DNA from: Chitinophaga flava
Lineage (GTDB): Bacteria > Bacteroidota > Bacteroidia > Chitinophagales > Chitinophagaceae
DNA: 64,000 nucleotides
Direction: 5' to 3'
NCBI RefSeq assembly: GCF_003308995.1
Contig: NZ_QFFJ01000002.1
Span: 62,001 to 126,000, forward strand
A model generated the notes under the pieces. The model searched no databases. It was not told the origin of the DNA and saw only the letters and a list, made by a program, of their open reading frames with translations. The translations under genes and the position numbers were made by a program. This document shows positions 9,628 to 17,679 of this stretch, in pieces (position 1 is the stretch's first letter; every line of letters begins with the position of its first letter).

Positions 9628-9682
9628 GAATGATGTACTTTAGGAGTACTATACTTGTCAACCAAATGCAAATCCATCTCTG

Positions 9683-10246
9683 ATGACTACTCACCCCGAT
9701 CAGCGGTATCTTGATGGTCTGCTCAGCAACGACACCCGGCTGGTACGGGAGATCTATGAGCGTTTTGCCAGAAAAATCAGGCGATTTATTACACAGCACC
9801 AGGGTTCGGAAGAAGATGCGGCCGATATTTTCCAGGAGGCTATTATGGACTTGTACTATCAGGTCCGGCATAAGGAGCTGCGGCTAACCTATCCTTTTGA
9901 ACCATTTTTCCTGTTGATCTGTAAACGGAAGTGGCTCAATGAGCTGAAAAAAAGAGGCCGTCAGCCGGTAACAAAAAAGCTCGACGATTTATATGATGTA
10001 GGAGAAGATGTTTTTGCGGCGGCAGAAAAGGTGGTGCAAGAGGAAGCACAGGCCGGAATGTTCCTGGAACAGTTTGCCAGGTTAGGGGAAAAATGCCGGG
10101 AAATACTAGGGCGTTACCTGACCGGAGAAGCACAGGAACAGATCGCACTGGCCATGGGCGTCACTTACGGTTATTTGCGAAAAAAGAAATCCGAATGTAT
10201 GGCAACATTGTTATCATATGTACAGAAACAACAAACCAGGCTGTAA
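9683..10246 (+). CDS. RNA polymerase ECF-type sigma-70 factor
   Basis: The 187-residue protein has sigma region 2 (DTRLVREIYERFARKIRRFITQ, EEDAADIFQEAIMDLYYQV) and region 4 (CREILGRYLTGEAQEQIALAMGVTYGYLRKKKSEC). Size and layout fit ECF sigma factors. The following gene, 81 bp downstream on the same strand, is a one-helix membrane protein with an anti-sigma-like cytoplasmic head. The divergent neighbour is the TPR-CHAT gene, a plausible target. The ATG follows a good promoter by about 55 bp. Confidence 0.88.
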   Translation: MTTHPDQRYLDGLLSNDTRLVREIYERFARKIRRFITQHQGSEEDAADIFQEAIMDLYYQVRHKELRLTYPFEPFFLLICKRKWLNELKKRGRQPVTKKLDDLYDVGEDVFAAAEKVVQEEAQAGMFLEQFARLGEKCREILGRYLTGEAQEQIALAMGVTYGYLRKKKSECMATLLSYVQKQQTRL

Positions 10247-10288
10247 TGCTGAACCCGCCTTCGCACTCAGTCGCATCGGTCTTCACTC

Positions 10289-10326
10289 ATCAGGAAAATC
10301 AGTAAAAATCACACTAATCACAGTTA
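10289..10326 (+). repeat. ATCA-phased intergenic repeat, copy 1
   Basis: ATCA occurs at 10289, 10298, 10308 and 10317, each 9 or 10 bp apart, and the unit ends in CAGTTAC. It fills the gap between the sigma gene and its partner. Similar phased units occur at six or more other intergenic sites in the window. Confidence 0.6.
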
Positions 10327-10327
10327 C

Positions 10328-11062
10328 ATGGGGGCTTATAGTAACGAAGATGTTATCCGTTTTGTAGAAGATGATATGCTGCCGGAAGAACGGCGGCGTT
10401 TTGTGGCTGCTATGGCAGAAGATTCAGAGTTATCTGCGGCGGTGTCTACTTATCAGCTGCTGAAGGAAACATTATCGCGGCGGCTGCCGGAAGATGTCCA
10501 TGCTGCTGAACTGCGCAGGGAGCTGAAACGGCGCCGGCAGGAGTTTTTCAGCCGTCCCGGAAAAGTCATTGCTATCAGGCGGCTGGTGGCGGCAGCAGCG
10601 GGAGTAGCGGCTATTGTGATGGTGATACTATTATTGCGGCATACAGGAAAAGCGGATTATATGGGCACCTATGGCCATGTTGATATGCAGGTGTCTGTGG
10701 AAAGGGGGAGCAATCAGGATTCCCTGCTGCAGTCGGCTGCGCTGTTTTTTAATGAACAGGCTTATGATAAAGCTATTCCTATCCTCGATCAATACCTGCG
10801 GACAGACAGTAGTAGTGCTACTGCCTTGTTTTACCGCGGTATTGCCCGGCTGCGTTCCGGCGCCATCTCCGACGGGCTGAACGATCTGGACCAGGTATTC
10901 CGGGGCGCATCGCTCTTTAAATACGATGCTGCTTTTTATACGGCATTGTATTATGCGCAGCAGCAGGACAAAAAAGATGCCCTGGCATGGCTGCGCAAAA
11001 TACCTGCAGACGCAGCTATAGCGGGTAAGGCGGCTGCGCTCGAAAAAGATCTGAAAAACTAG
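10328..11062 (+). CDS. Anti-sigma-like membrane protein with periplasmic TPR domain
   Basis: This is a 244-residue protein. Residues 1-60 form a small helical head (EDVIRFVEDDMLPEERRRFVAAMAEDSEL) like the cytoplasmic domain of anti-sigma factors, but without the zinc-binding HxxxCxxC motif. One transmembrane helix follows (LVAAAAGVAAIVMVILLL, about 85-105), then a C-terminal TPR-type domain (EQAYDKAIPILDQYLR, ALFYRGIARLRSGA). The position directly after the ECF sigma gene supports an anti-sigma role. It overlaps the stop of the convergent VOC gene by four bases. That it binds the adjacent sigma factor is inferred. Confidence 0.65.
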   Translation: MGAYSNEDVIRFVEDDMLPEERRRFVAAMAEDSELSAAVSTYQLLKETLSRRLPEDVHAAELRRELKRRRQEFFSRPGKVIAIRRLVAAAAGVAAIVMVILLLRHTGKADYMGTYGHVDMQVSVERGSNQDSLLQSAALFFNEQAYDKAIPILDQYLRTDSSSATALFYRGIARLRSGAISDGLNDLDQVFRGASLFKYDAAFYTALYYAQQQDKKDALAWLRKIPADAAIAGKAAALEKDLKN

Positions 11063-11514
11063 TATTTATCGTCATTGATTTCAATCCAGTAACCATCGGG
11101 GTCCCGGAAATAAATCTGTTGTACGCCATCTACCCTTTTATTGATGGTATTGGGTCTGCCGGGCCAGTCTTCATAAGTAATATGATTTTTCTCCAGTACG
11201 GCGATAAACGCTTTCATGGAAGGCACGCTGAAGCAGAGGTGGGTATCTTTGGGATGCACTGTTGCTGTGGCGGCTCCTGAAATAATATGTAGCTGGCTGT
11301 GTTCACCTACTCTAAACCAGCTGTGGCGCCCGTCTTTAAAAGGTTCGTCCATCACTTCCAGTCCTATTACATCCCGGTAGAAGGTGGTACTTTGTTCCAG
11401 GTTGACTACATAGATCGCGATGTGATTAAGCGACGGATATTTTTTTGTCTGTGCTTGAATGCTCGTGGAAACTCCCATGATGGCAAAGAAAAGAAGAAGA
11501 ATCGTGTTTTTCAT
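11059..11514 (-). CDS. Exported VOC (glyoxalase/dioxygenase-fold) protein
   Basis: The 151-residue protein has a signal peptide (TILLLFFAIMGVSTSIQA) followed by a single VOC domain. Visible motifs are LNHIAIYVVNLEQSTTFYRDVIGLEV, HSWFRVGEHSQLHII and QIYFRDPDGYWIEIND, which supply the usual His/Glu metal-ligand positions. VOC enzymes are commonly glyoxalase I, dioxygenases or resistance proteins, usually cytoplasmic; export is less usual. The substrate cannot be read from the sequence. The gene converges with the anti-sigma-like gene, with a 4-bp overlap. Confidence 0.85.
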   Translation of the reverse strand: MKNTILLLFFAIMGVSTSIQAQTKKYPSLNHIAIYVVNLEQSTTFYRDVIGLEVMDEPFKDGRHSWFRVGEHSQLHIISGAATATVHPKDTHLCFSVPSMKAFIAVLEKNHITYEDWPGRPNTINKRVDGVQQIYFRDPDGYWIEINDDKY

Positions 11515-11550
11515 TCAAACAAGATAGAAAAAAATACCGGCGGATAAAAG

Positions 11551-11594
11551 CACAAAGACCCGGGCAAAGTTTGGATACTGCCCGGGTCTTTGTG
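11551..11594. terminator. Strong hairpin with 16-bp perfect arms
   Basis: CACAAAGACCCGGGCA and TGCCCGGGTCTTTGTG pair perfectly around a 12-nt loop. It lies downstream of the leftward-reading 11613-12707 gene and probably terminates it before the VOC gene. Confidence 0.7.
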
Positions 11595-11612
11595 TGTATG
11601 AAGAAGTAGATA

Positions 11613-12707
11613 TTAGTTGCTTTTGAAGGCTACTGACTGGATGATGACATCCAGTTTTTTTAATACAGGGAGGTCGGAGCGCAGGGTTTTGTCGCCGGTC
11701 ACCTGGTCGTATTGTTTTGGATCGCCGGTATTGTTGGCTTTGAGCAGGATGGTCACGCCTTTGCCTTGCAGGGCACCACCTTGCCAGTCACTTACCAGGC
11801 CACCGTTAGTCCATTCAAAACCATTGATTTTAAAGGGCCGGCCGTTTACTTTGGCCAGTTTGTCCAGTGGGTCGCCGGCTTTGATGCCATAGGGCGATTT
11901 CCATTTGGAGGGGAAGTGGGAGAAAGTGAGGACGTTGCCGTTGTCGCCGTCAAACTGAATCTCCAGTTCATCGTCACTGTCGGGATAGATCACATAGGCT
12001 TCTCCTTCTTTGCTGCCGGCGAGGTCAGATGCATCCCGTTTGCTAATATTATCCTTGCCGTACATTTCAACCAGCTGTTCGGGGGTGCGAATCTGGAACA
12101 GTGGTCTTACTTCCCAGCTGCGTGTATCCGTTACAGTAGGGGCTACAGCTACAGCAGGAGTGCTGGTATTGCCTTCTGTAGCAGTTGTGGCGGTACCGGC
12201 AGCGGCTGTCTCTGAGGCTGCTGCTGAAGTGCTGCTGGCCACAGGAGCTGCGGAAACAGCTACTGGTGGCGTTTTACCGGTCACAGGACCGGTATAGGTC
12301 TTCAGAAAATCGCTTTTATCCTCTAACAGGGCTTTGGTATCGTTCTTATACTTGTTGGCCGTATAGGTGGCTAGTGGAAAAACGTTGTTGCTCTGCACAT
12401 TCATACTGCGCAGATTGCTGATAAACCGCTGCCGGTTACAGTCGCTGTACTGGTACAGATATTTCAGGGCTGCGTCCAGGGCGGCAGGATCGTTTTTCAG
12501 GCTAAACATGGTGGAGTCGATATCCAGCCCTCCGGCACCGCTACGGGTCAGCTGCTCGGCGATATACCCCGAGATGGAATCATTTTTTAGCTGGTAATGA
12601 TGTGCCACCCTCGTGGAGAAATCATCTGCAAGGGCCTCTGAAAGCTTCGTCTGCGCGCTTAAAGCCAACGGTAGGATCAGGGCAATCAATACAAAAAACC
12701 TTTTCAT
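11613..12707 (-). CDS. Exported protein of unknown function with Ala/Thr/Ser-rich linker
   Basis: A 364-residue protein with a signal peptide (FFVLIALILPLALSAQ). The N-terminal part is helical with conserved-looking charged residues. It is followed by a low-complexity linker rich in Ala, Thr, Ser and Val at about 150-195. The C-terminal domain (MYGKDNISKRDASDLAGSKEGEAYVIYPDSDDELEIQF) is probably beta-rich. No family was recognised. It is probably periplasmic. The long linker suggests two domains held apart. It is monocistronic between a terminator and a divergent gene. Confidence 0.7.
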   Translation of the reverse strand: MKRFFVLIALILPLALSAQTKLSEALADDFSTRVAHHYQLKNDSISGYIAEQLTRSGAGGLDIDSTMFSLKNDPAALDAALKYLYQYSDCNRQRFISNLRSMNVQSNNVFPLATYTANKYKNDTKALLEDKSDFLKTYTGPVTGKTPPVAVSAAPVASSTSAAASETAAAGTATTATEGNTSTPAVAVAPTVTDTRSWEVRPLFQIRTPEQLVEMYGKDNISKRDASDLAGSKEGEAYVIYPDSDDELEIQFDGDNGNVLTFSHFPSKWKSPYGIKAGDPLDKLAKVNGRPFKINGFEWTNGGLVSDWQGGALQGKGVTILLKANNTGDPKQYDQVTGDKTLRSDLPVLKKLDVIIQSVAFKSN

Positions 12708-12912
12708 GTGCGCGGTATTGAATGATAGTAATAGTGAAAATGGTGACTACTTTGAGAATCACTAAATTATGTAATATTTGCCATTACCATTGAAAATACT
12801 GTGGTAACAGCCGGAATATCTAAAACGTACAGATACTAAAATATAGTATTTTTAAATCCATCCGGGCACAGTGGCCCGCTTTTTATTAACTGTTATCAGA
12901 ATCATCCTTAGA

Positions 12913-14520
12913 ATGCGAAATGTCCTGTTCCTGTTTTTTGTTTCCCTGCTGCTGTCCTGTACCAGTAAAAAAACAAAGTATACTGTAGCTGATGTGCCAG
13001 ACCCCAAAAAAAATGGCGGCGGATATATCAGTAACCCTGATCATCTTCTCTCCAGCCAGATGACAAACGATCTCAATAGTCAGCTGGCGGGGCTGGATGC
13101 GGGCGGAAAAGCACAGGTGGCCATGGTGCTGCTACACTCTATCGGGGATAATGAACCACGGGATTTTGCACATAAACTGTTCAACTACTGGAAAATAGGA
13201 AATGCCGGCACCAACAGTGGTCTGCTGGTATTGCTGGTGGAAGATGCCCACAAACTTGTATTTGAAACAGGCTTTGGCCTGGAAGGGGAGATGACCGATG
13301 CGCTCTGTTTCCGTATTCAGCAGGACTATATGATCCCCTATATCAAAAAAGGTGATTACGATCAGGCTTTCCAGGAAGGACTCAAATCCATCTCCTCCCT
13401 GTTGTACAAGGGTAACTACGCTTATACTGAAACATATGAGGTGCCGGCATCACCGGAAGATAGTTCGCTGATGGCTGTTTCAGACAGCAAACCGGTAACC
13501 ATATCAGGTGAAGCAGATACATCGGAACCGGTGGAAATGGTACAGTCGCTGGCGGCCATACCGGAGGCGACGGAGGTCTCATCCGGTGATTATCATGAGC
13601 TGCCCGAACCCACCGGCTGGATGGTTTTTGGGTTCTTCCTCTGGCTGTTAATATCCGCAGCGATGATGTTAGTGTTTTTTGGGAAAAAGCCACCACAGAA
13701 GAAAGGCGAGCCCATGCCCATAGCCATGAACGAGCTGCCGAATGCCTTTCTCCGGCCCCGCTGGCTGGGATTGTTACTGATCCATATCACGGCGTTTTTG
13801 GTGCTCGGATCTCTGTATTATAAAAGGCACTGGTCCCTGAACTTCGGGCAGATCATGCTGATATATTATGCGGTTTGGACCGTGTTTTTACACCTGTCGG
13901 TATTGTTGATGGAGCTGAGGGCTTCCGTGGTTTTGCGTGGAAAAGACCGGCATGGCTGCTGGCAGGATTGGGCCCGTGCGATGGATAAACTGCGGATAGC
14001 CCGTTATATTTTCCCATTGCCTTTTTTCTGGCTGTATATGTACTGGCGCAAACGCCGGTTAGATCAGATGCGTAATGATCCGTACGAGTGCCCGCACTGC
14101 CGTACCGCTTTACATAAGTTGAGTGAAACAGATGAAGACCCTTATCTGGATAAGGCCCAGGTCATAGAAGAAAACCTTTCTTCTGTGGATTATGATGTAT
14201 GGAAATGTGATACCTGCGATTACCGGCTGGTGCTCGACTATACCAGTGTGAGAACAAAAATGGCCGAGTGTCCTACCTGTATGCATAAAACGCTGGAATG
14301 TACCCATGTGATCACTAAAAAACGGGCTACAACCAGGGCGGCAGGATGGGGTGTCAAAACCTATGCCTGTGCTGCTTGTAGTTATGTACACGATTATACT
14401 TTTGAGATACCGCGTATCCGTGAGTCTTCCTCATCTTCTTCCTCTTCATCATCATCTTCTTCGTCTTCCAGTTGGGGCGGCGGTTCTTCCGGTGGCGGTG
14501 GGGCCAGCAGCAGCTGGTAG
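12913..14520 (+). CDS. TPM-domain lipoprotein with zinc ribbons and Ser/Gly tail
   Basis: The chosen start gives MRNVLFLFFVSLLLSC, a clean lipoprotein signal with Cys at about residue 16; the frame is open 14 codons further upstream from 12871. A TPM domain follows (FDDNQMTNDLNSQ-type region, VAMVLLHSIGDNEPRDFAHKLFNYWKIG, GLLVLLVEDAHKLVFETGFGLEG). After a Pro/Glu-rich spacer come three transmembrane segments. Cys pairs then appear as CPHC, CDTC, CPTC and CAAC, which look like zinc ribbons. The C-terminus is a long serine run and a Gly/Ser tail, typical of YgcG/TPM proteins. TPM proteins are linked to envelope maintenance or photosystem repair; the role here is unknown. Confidence 0.85.
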   Translation: MRNVLFLFFVSLLLSCTSKKTKYTVADVPDPKKNGGGYISNPDHLLSSQMTNDLNSQLAGLDAGGKAQVAMVLLHSIGDNEPRDFAHKLFNYWKIGNAGTNSGLLVLLVEDAHKLVFETGFGLEGEMTDALCFRIQQDYMIPYIKKGDYDQAFQEGLKSISSLLYKGNYAYTETYEVPASPEDSSLMAVSDSKPVTISGEADTSEPVEMVQSLAAIPEATEVSSGDYHELPEPTGWMVFGFFLWLLISAAMMLVFFGKKPPQKKGEPMPIAMNELPNAFLRPRWLGLLLIHITAFLVLGSLYYKRHWSLNFGQIMLIYYAVWTVFLHLSVLLMELRASVVLRGKDRHGCWQDWARAMDKLRIARYIFPLPFFWLYMYWRKRRLDQMRNDPYECPHCRTALHKLSETDEDPYLDKAQVIEENLSSVDYDVWKCDTCDYRLVLDYTSVRTKMAECPTCMHKTLECTHVITKKRATTRAAGWGVKTYACAACSYVHDYTFEIPRIRESSSSSSSSSSSSSSSSWGGGSSGGGGASSSW

Positions 14521-14539
14521 AATAGCCGGTATGGCATAC

Positions 14540-14573
14540 AAAAAGGCTGTCTCTTTTGGGAGACAGCCTTTTT
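14540..14573. terminator. Bidirectional terminator
   Basis: AAAAAGGCTGTCTC and GAGACAGCCTTTTT form a 14-bp stem with A and T runs on either side, so it can work in both directions. It lies between the convergent TPM and DUF6515 genes. Confidence 0.8.
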
Positions 14574-14603
14574 GTTATGTCCTTCATGAATAATGTTCCT
14601 GAA

Positions 14604-15473
14604 TTACTGGCCAGCATCCATTTTTCCTACAAGCTGGTATCCTGTGCCATTGTTGGTGTTAACCTGTTGATAGTACATACCATCGGGTGACAGGAAGTAC
14701 TGTTGTCCGTTGATCTGTACGGAGCGGCTACCTTGTGGCAGGTCTTTTATAATATTACCGGGAAGCGGAGCCGTACTATTGTTATTGTTGTTATTGCTGT
14801 TGTTATCGTTGTTAATGTTACCGTTACCGTTATCATTGTTGCCGTTGGTCTGTGGATCTACAACGGTATTCCCGATTTTACCATCCTTACCTACTACTTT
14901 AAAGCGTCGTCCGTTTTCAGTCATGATTTCCTGATAGAAGGTGCCATTCAGTTCGTAGTAGCTGTTACCGTTCACCTGTACTTCAGAAGCACCGTCTGGC
15001 AGGTCTGGAACGGCAGCATCCATAGGAGGATCTACTACGCGGTAACCATTGTCGTTGTTGTCAGATTCGTAATAGATACCATTGGAATAGTAAATAGGTC
15101 CGAACCCGGCACCGAGTGCAAAGTAACCGTAAGGCAGAGTAGAAACATAAAAGCCTATCGGAGGGAAGAAATAAGGATGGTACCGATAGTATCTGCGGTA
15201 ACCTGGTCCATACCATCCATGGCTATAATAAACGCCACCATGATATACCGGGCCGCGATAGCCACGATAAAATCCTCTGTTTACAGGAGCAACGGCTCTG
15301 GGCGAAGAGAAATTGCTACGGGGAGCTGAAAAATGAGGTGCAGACATCATGTGGCCTCCTCCCATGCCACCCATGTGTCCACCTCCACCGTGTCTTTGGG
15401 CAAAGGCGCCGGTTGCTGTAGTTGTGCATAACAGCCCAATCAACACAAACAGCATATAAAATCTGTTTTTCAT
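14604..15473 (-). CDS. DUF6515-family exported protein
   Basis: The 289-residue protein has a signal peptide (MLFVLIGLLCTTTATGAFA) followed by a His/Gly/Met-rich segment (RHGGGGHMGGMGGGHM). A Tyr/Gly-rich block (YRRYYRYHPYFFPP) comes next, then two similar repeats: LPDGASEVQVNGNSYYELNGTFYQ and LPQGSRSVQINGQQYFLSPDGMYYQ. The repeats are joined by an Asn/Asp-rich linker. This matches DUF6515, a family of unknown function frequent in Bacteroidota. The low-complexity Asn linker and metal-ligand-rich start are notable. Probably cell-envelope or extracellular. Confidence 0.8.
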   Translation of the reverse strand: MKNRFYMLFVLIGLLCTTTATGAFAQRHGGGGHMGGMGGGHMMSAPHFSAPRSNFSSPRAVAPVNRGFYRGYRGPVYHGGVYYSHGWYGPGYRRYYRYHPYFFPPIGFYVSTLPYGYFALGAGFGPIYYSNGIYYESDNNDNGYRVVDPPMDAAVPDLPDGASEVQVNGNSYYELNGTFYQEIMTENGRRFKVVGKDGKIGNTVVDPQTNGNNDNGNGNINNDNNSNNNNNNSTAPLPGNIIKDLPQGSRSVQINGQQYFLSPDGMYYQQVNTNNGTGYQLVGKMDAGQ

Positions 15474-15536
15474 CGTCTTACGGGTTATAATTGTTAGACT
15501 GGATCGGTGTTCAATAGTTTAAGGATGAAGCAGTAT

Positions 15537-16487
15537 TTATGCAGAAGGCGTACTCAATGCATCTGAGAACTGTTGTGACAATTCGATGATTTTATCGGAT
15601 TTGGCAATACCTACTATCCAGTGCGGCGGAATGTTGGCCATTCCGTAATGCAGGCCAGCAACGGCGCCGGCCACTGCACCGACGGTATCCGTATCTCCGC
15701 CCAGGTTGACTGCCTTCAGCACACAATCCTGGTAATTATCGGTATTCAGTAAACACCAGAGCGCGCTTTCAAGGGTATATACCACATAACCGGAGCTCAG
15801 AATATCATCTTCTTTCAGATTGGTGATATTATCCTGCAGAATGCGGTCAAAAAGTTTTACCTCCGCAGGGCTGAACTGATTGGCTATAATAAAATCATTC
15901 ACGACTGCCTGTGTAATCTGGTAAGCTTCCTGTAAATCCTTTACTGTTAAAAGATTACGGATAAACTCCACATAAATGAAGCAGGCCATTACAGACCGGA
16001 AATGCATATGTGTGATGCCGGAAACTTCTTTAACAAGATGATAACGCTGGCGTATATCATCCTGTTTCGCGAGGTAGAGTGCCAGCGGCATCATACGCAT
16101 CAGAGAACCGTTGCCGTTTTCAAATTCTTCAAAACCACCGGAAAACAAAGGAGATGTACCTGTGCCAATCCGTTGTAAAGCACGACGGGTGGTATGACCA
16201 ATATCAAAAACCTGTTCATGTGCGCCCCAGTATCCATCCCGGTACCATTTCAGGAAGGTAATGGCCATCAGGGAGAGATTATATCCATGGGTGAGACTTT
16301 CCGCTGTACAAAAAGTCAGTGAGGTATCATCTGAAAATGTTCCCGGAGGCTGATTCCAGCATCCGTAACCGATAAAGTCCAGTATAGGTTTTTCTCTGAG
16401 GTAGCTTCTGGTCTTGAATTCAACCGGAACACCCAATGCGTCGCCTATGGCGATACCCAGAAATGCACCTGTTATATGTTGTTGCAT
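15537..16487 (-). CDS. ADP-ribosylglycohydrolase family protein
   Basis: The frame opens at 16535, but the family start is MQQHITGAFLGIAIGDALGVPVEF, so 16487 is chosen. Metal-binding motifs FSDDTSLT (about residues 50-57) and GGDTDTVGAVAGAVAG near the C-terminus are the hallmark Mg-binding sites of ADP-ribosylglycohydrolases (DraG/ARH fold). The length of about 316 residues is normal. The enzyme would remove ADP-ribose from a protein or nucleic acid in the cytoplasm, but no ADP-ribosyltransferase lies nearby. The gene reads away from the hairpin array, which begins about 170 bp upstream of its start. Confidence 0.88.
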   Translation of the reverse strand: MQQHITGAFLGIAIGDALGVPVEFKTRSYLREKPILDFIGYGCWNQPPGTFSDDTSLTFCTAESLTHGYNLSLMAITFLKWYRDGYWGAHEQVFDIGHTTRRALQRIGTGTSPLFSGGFEEFENGNGSLMRMMPLALYLAKQDDIRQRYHLVKEVSGITHMHFRSVMACFIYVEFIRNLLTVKDLQEAYQITQAVVNDFIIANQFSPAEVKLFDRILQDNITNLKEDDILSSGYVVYTLESALWCLLNTDNYQDCVLKAVNLGGDTDTVGAVAGAVAGLHYGMANIPPHWIVGIAKSDKIIELSQQFSDALSTPSA

Positions 16488-16655
16488 AGTATGGGGATTT
16501 ATACAGTTAATATACACAGAAAAACGTGCCAACAAATGTTTTAGGTTTGTGAAAGCCGCTGGAGCAGTTCAGTTTATTCAGCGGTTTCCGGTATGTTCAG
16601 TCTTGTTCATTCATACTACGACCCGGATAACTGTCTGTTTGTACGGTTGGCGTTT

Positions 16656-16663
16656 TATCTTTG
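16656..16663 (+). promoter_or_regulatory. -7 box reading into the gene-free hairpin region
   Basis: TATCTTTG is a perfect TAnnTTTG -7 box. A TTTG lies upstream at 16638-16641, with a 14-bp spacer that is shorter than usual. No gene starts for 1 kb downstream, so a transcript from here would run into the hairpin array. Confidence 0.45.
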
Positions 16664-16696
16664 CATTGTAACATTTAATACTGTTACCCACAGTCA

Positions 16697-17560
16697 CCGG
16701 GCAAACTTTTCCAGTAACCCGGAAGCATGTACGGAAAAATCACCCGATGTTATCACCCGTTGTTAACCTCATACTGTACTTCTGGCAGCAATAACTGCCC
16801 CTGTTGTTTTTAATGTTGATATGCCTTAAATGTCATTGTTTGAAGATGCCCAAAACTAAGACCAATATGCACACTTTTCTGTTTAATACGCATGCCAGGA
16901 CATGCACTTTCCTTGGTAAATATCATTGCACTATTTTTTCTTTTGTCTGGCTCAATTAGCCGGCAACAGAAAAAATGATGACCAGCCATTACCCCTTACT
17001 GATTAATTCGGCAGCAAGTTTTATGGGAATAGGTGGATGAAAAGGGACTGTTTTTTTAGACGGTCCTCTCTAAAGAAATTTTCTGAGTCCAAATGCAGGT
17101 AATATAAGATGAATGCTGATGGGGCTGCCTTTCCAGGTAGTCCCCCTTAGGAAACAATCATCCCTGCCTGCTGCGGACTTACACTATAAACGTGTTGGAA
17201 TGCCATGTATAGAAGGATAGGAAAAGGACCATCTTTCAAGATGGTCCGGTTTTCCGGCCCGCATGGCAGTAGAAAAGAAATAAAGTGCCATATGAACCCT
17301 GTGAGCAACGCTTTCCGCTGATTTGTTCGCAGTACGATTGATTCAGCTACAGGGACCGTCTTTTCAGACAGTCCCCTGTCAGACAATTCAGATTGCCCCG
17401 GCAATCTTCATCATATATCAAATGTGCTATTCATAAGCGAAACGGTGGATTATGGATGGGATCGCCTTTCCAGGCGGTCCCCTTTAAAGAAGTTTAGTAA
17501 TTAAGGACGGATTGAGAATGGTAAGATCAATATCATCCAGGCTGCTTTTCCAGGCGGCCT
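16697..17560 (+). repeat. Array of at least seven related hairpins (candidate structured RNA locus)
   Basis: Hairpins lie at 16697-16722, 17044-17067, 17121-17146, 17226-17247, 17351-17376, 17458-17481 and 17539-17560. Most have an arm ending in GTCCC or GGTCC, a stem of 9-10 bp and a loop close to TTTTCCAG. Arms differ in sequence but keep pairing: GACCATC/GATGGTC, GATCGCC/GGCGGTC, GGCTGCT/GGCGGCC. A further 20-bp imperfect hairpin with loop CAATT lies at 16933-16976. The last six hairpins are 77-125 bp apart, and the DNA between them is dissimilar. No credible gene is visible between 16488 and 17679. Confidence 0.55.
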
Positions 17561-17608
17561 GTTCTTCAGTTATCAGTTAATGATGACGCCATTGGTATGC
17601 AGGGGGCG

Positions 17609-17640
17609 TTTGTTTAAACTGCCCCGCTTTTATACCTTCG
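17609..17640 (+). promoter_or_regulatory. Promoter for the aldo/keto reductase gene
   Basis: TTTG at 17609-17612, a 20-bp spacer and TACCTTCG at 17633-17640 (one change from TAnnTTTG). The ATG follows 39 bp later. Confidence 0.5.
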
Positions 17641-17679
17641 TTTATCGTTTGTTTCTCCGGAAATATAAACCCGTTTCTT

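Noticed and set aside
17147..17404. An 85-codon minus-strand frame within the hairpin array
   Set aside because: It spans three hairpins and shows no recognisable domain or signal; it is likely chance.
16697..17560. CRISPR array or integron attC array
   Set aside because: The hairpin units are not identical and their spacing varies, unlike CRISPR. No integrase or attC-type core sites are present.
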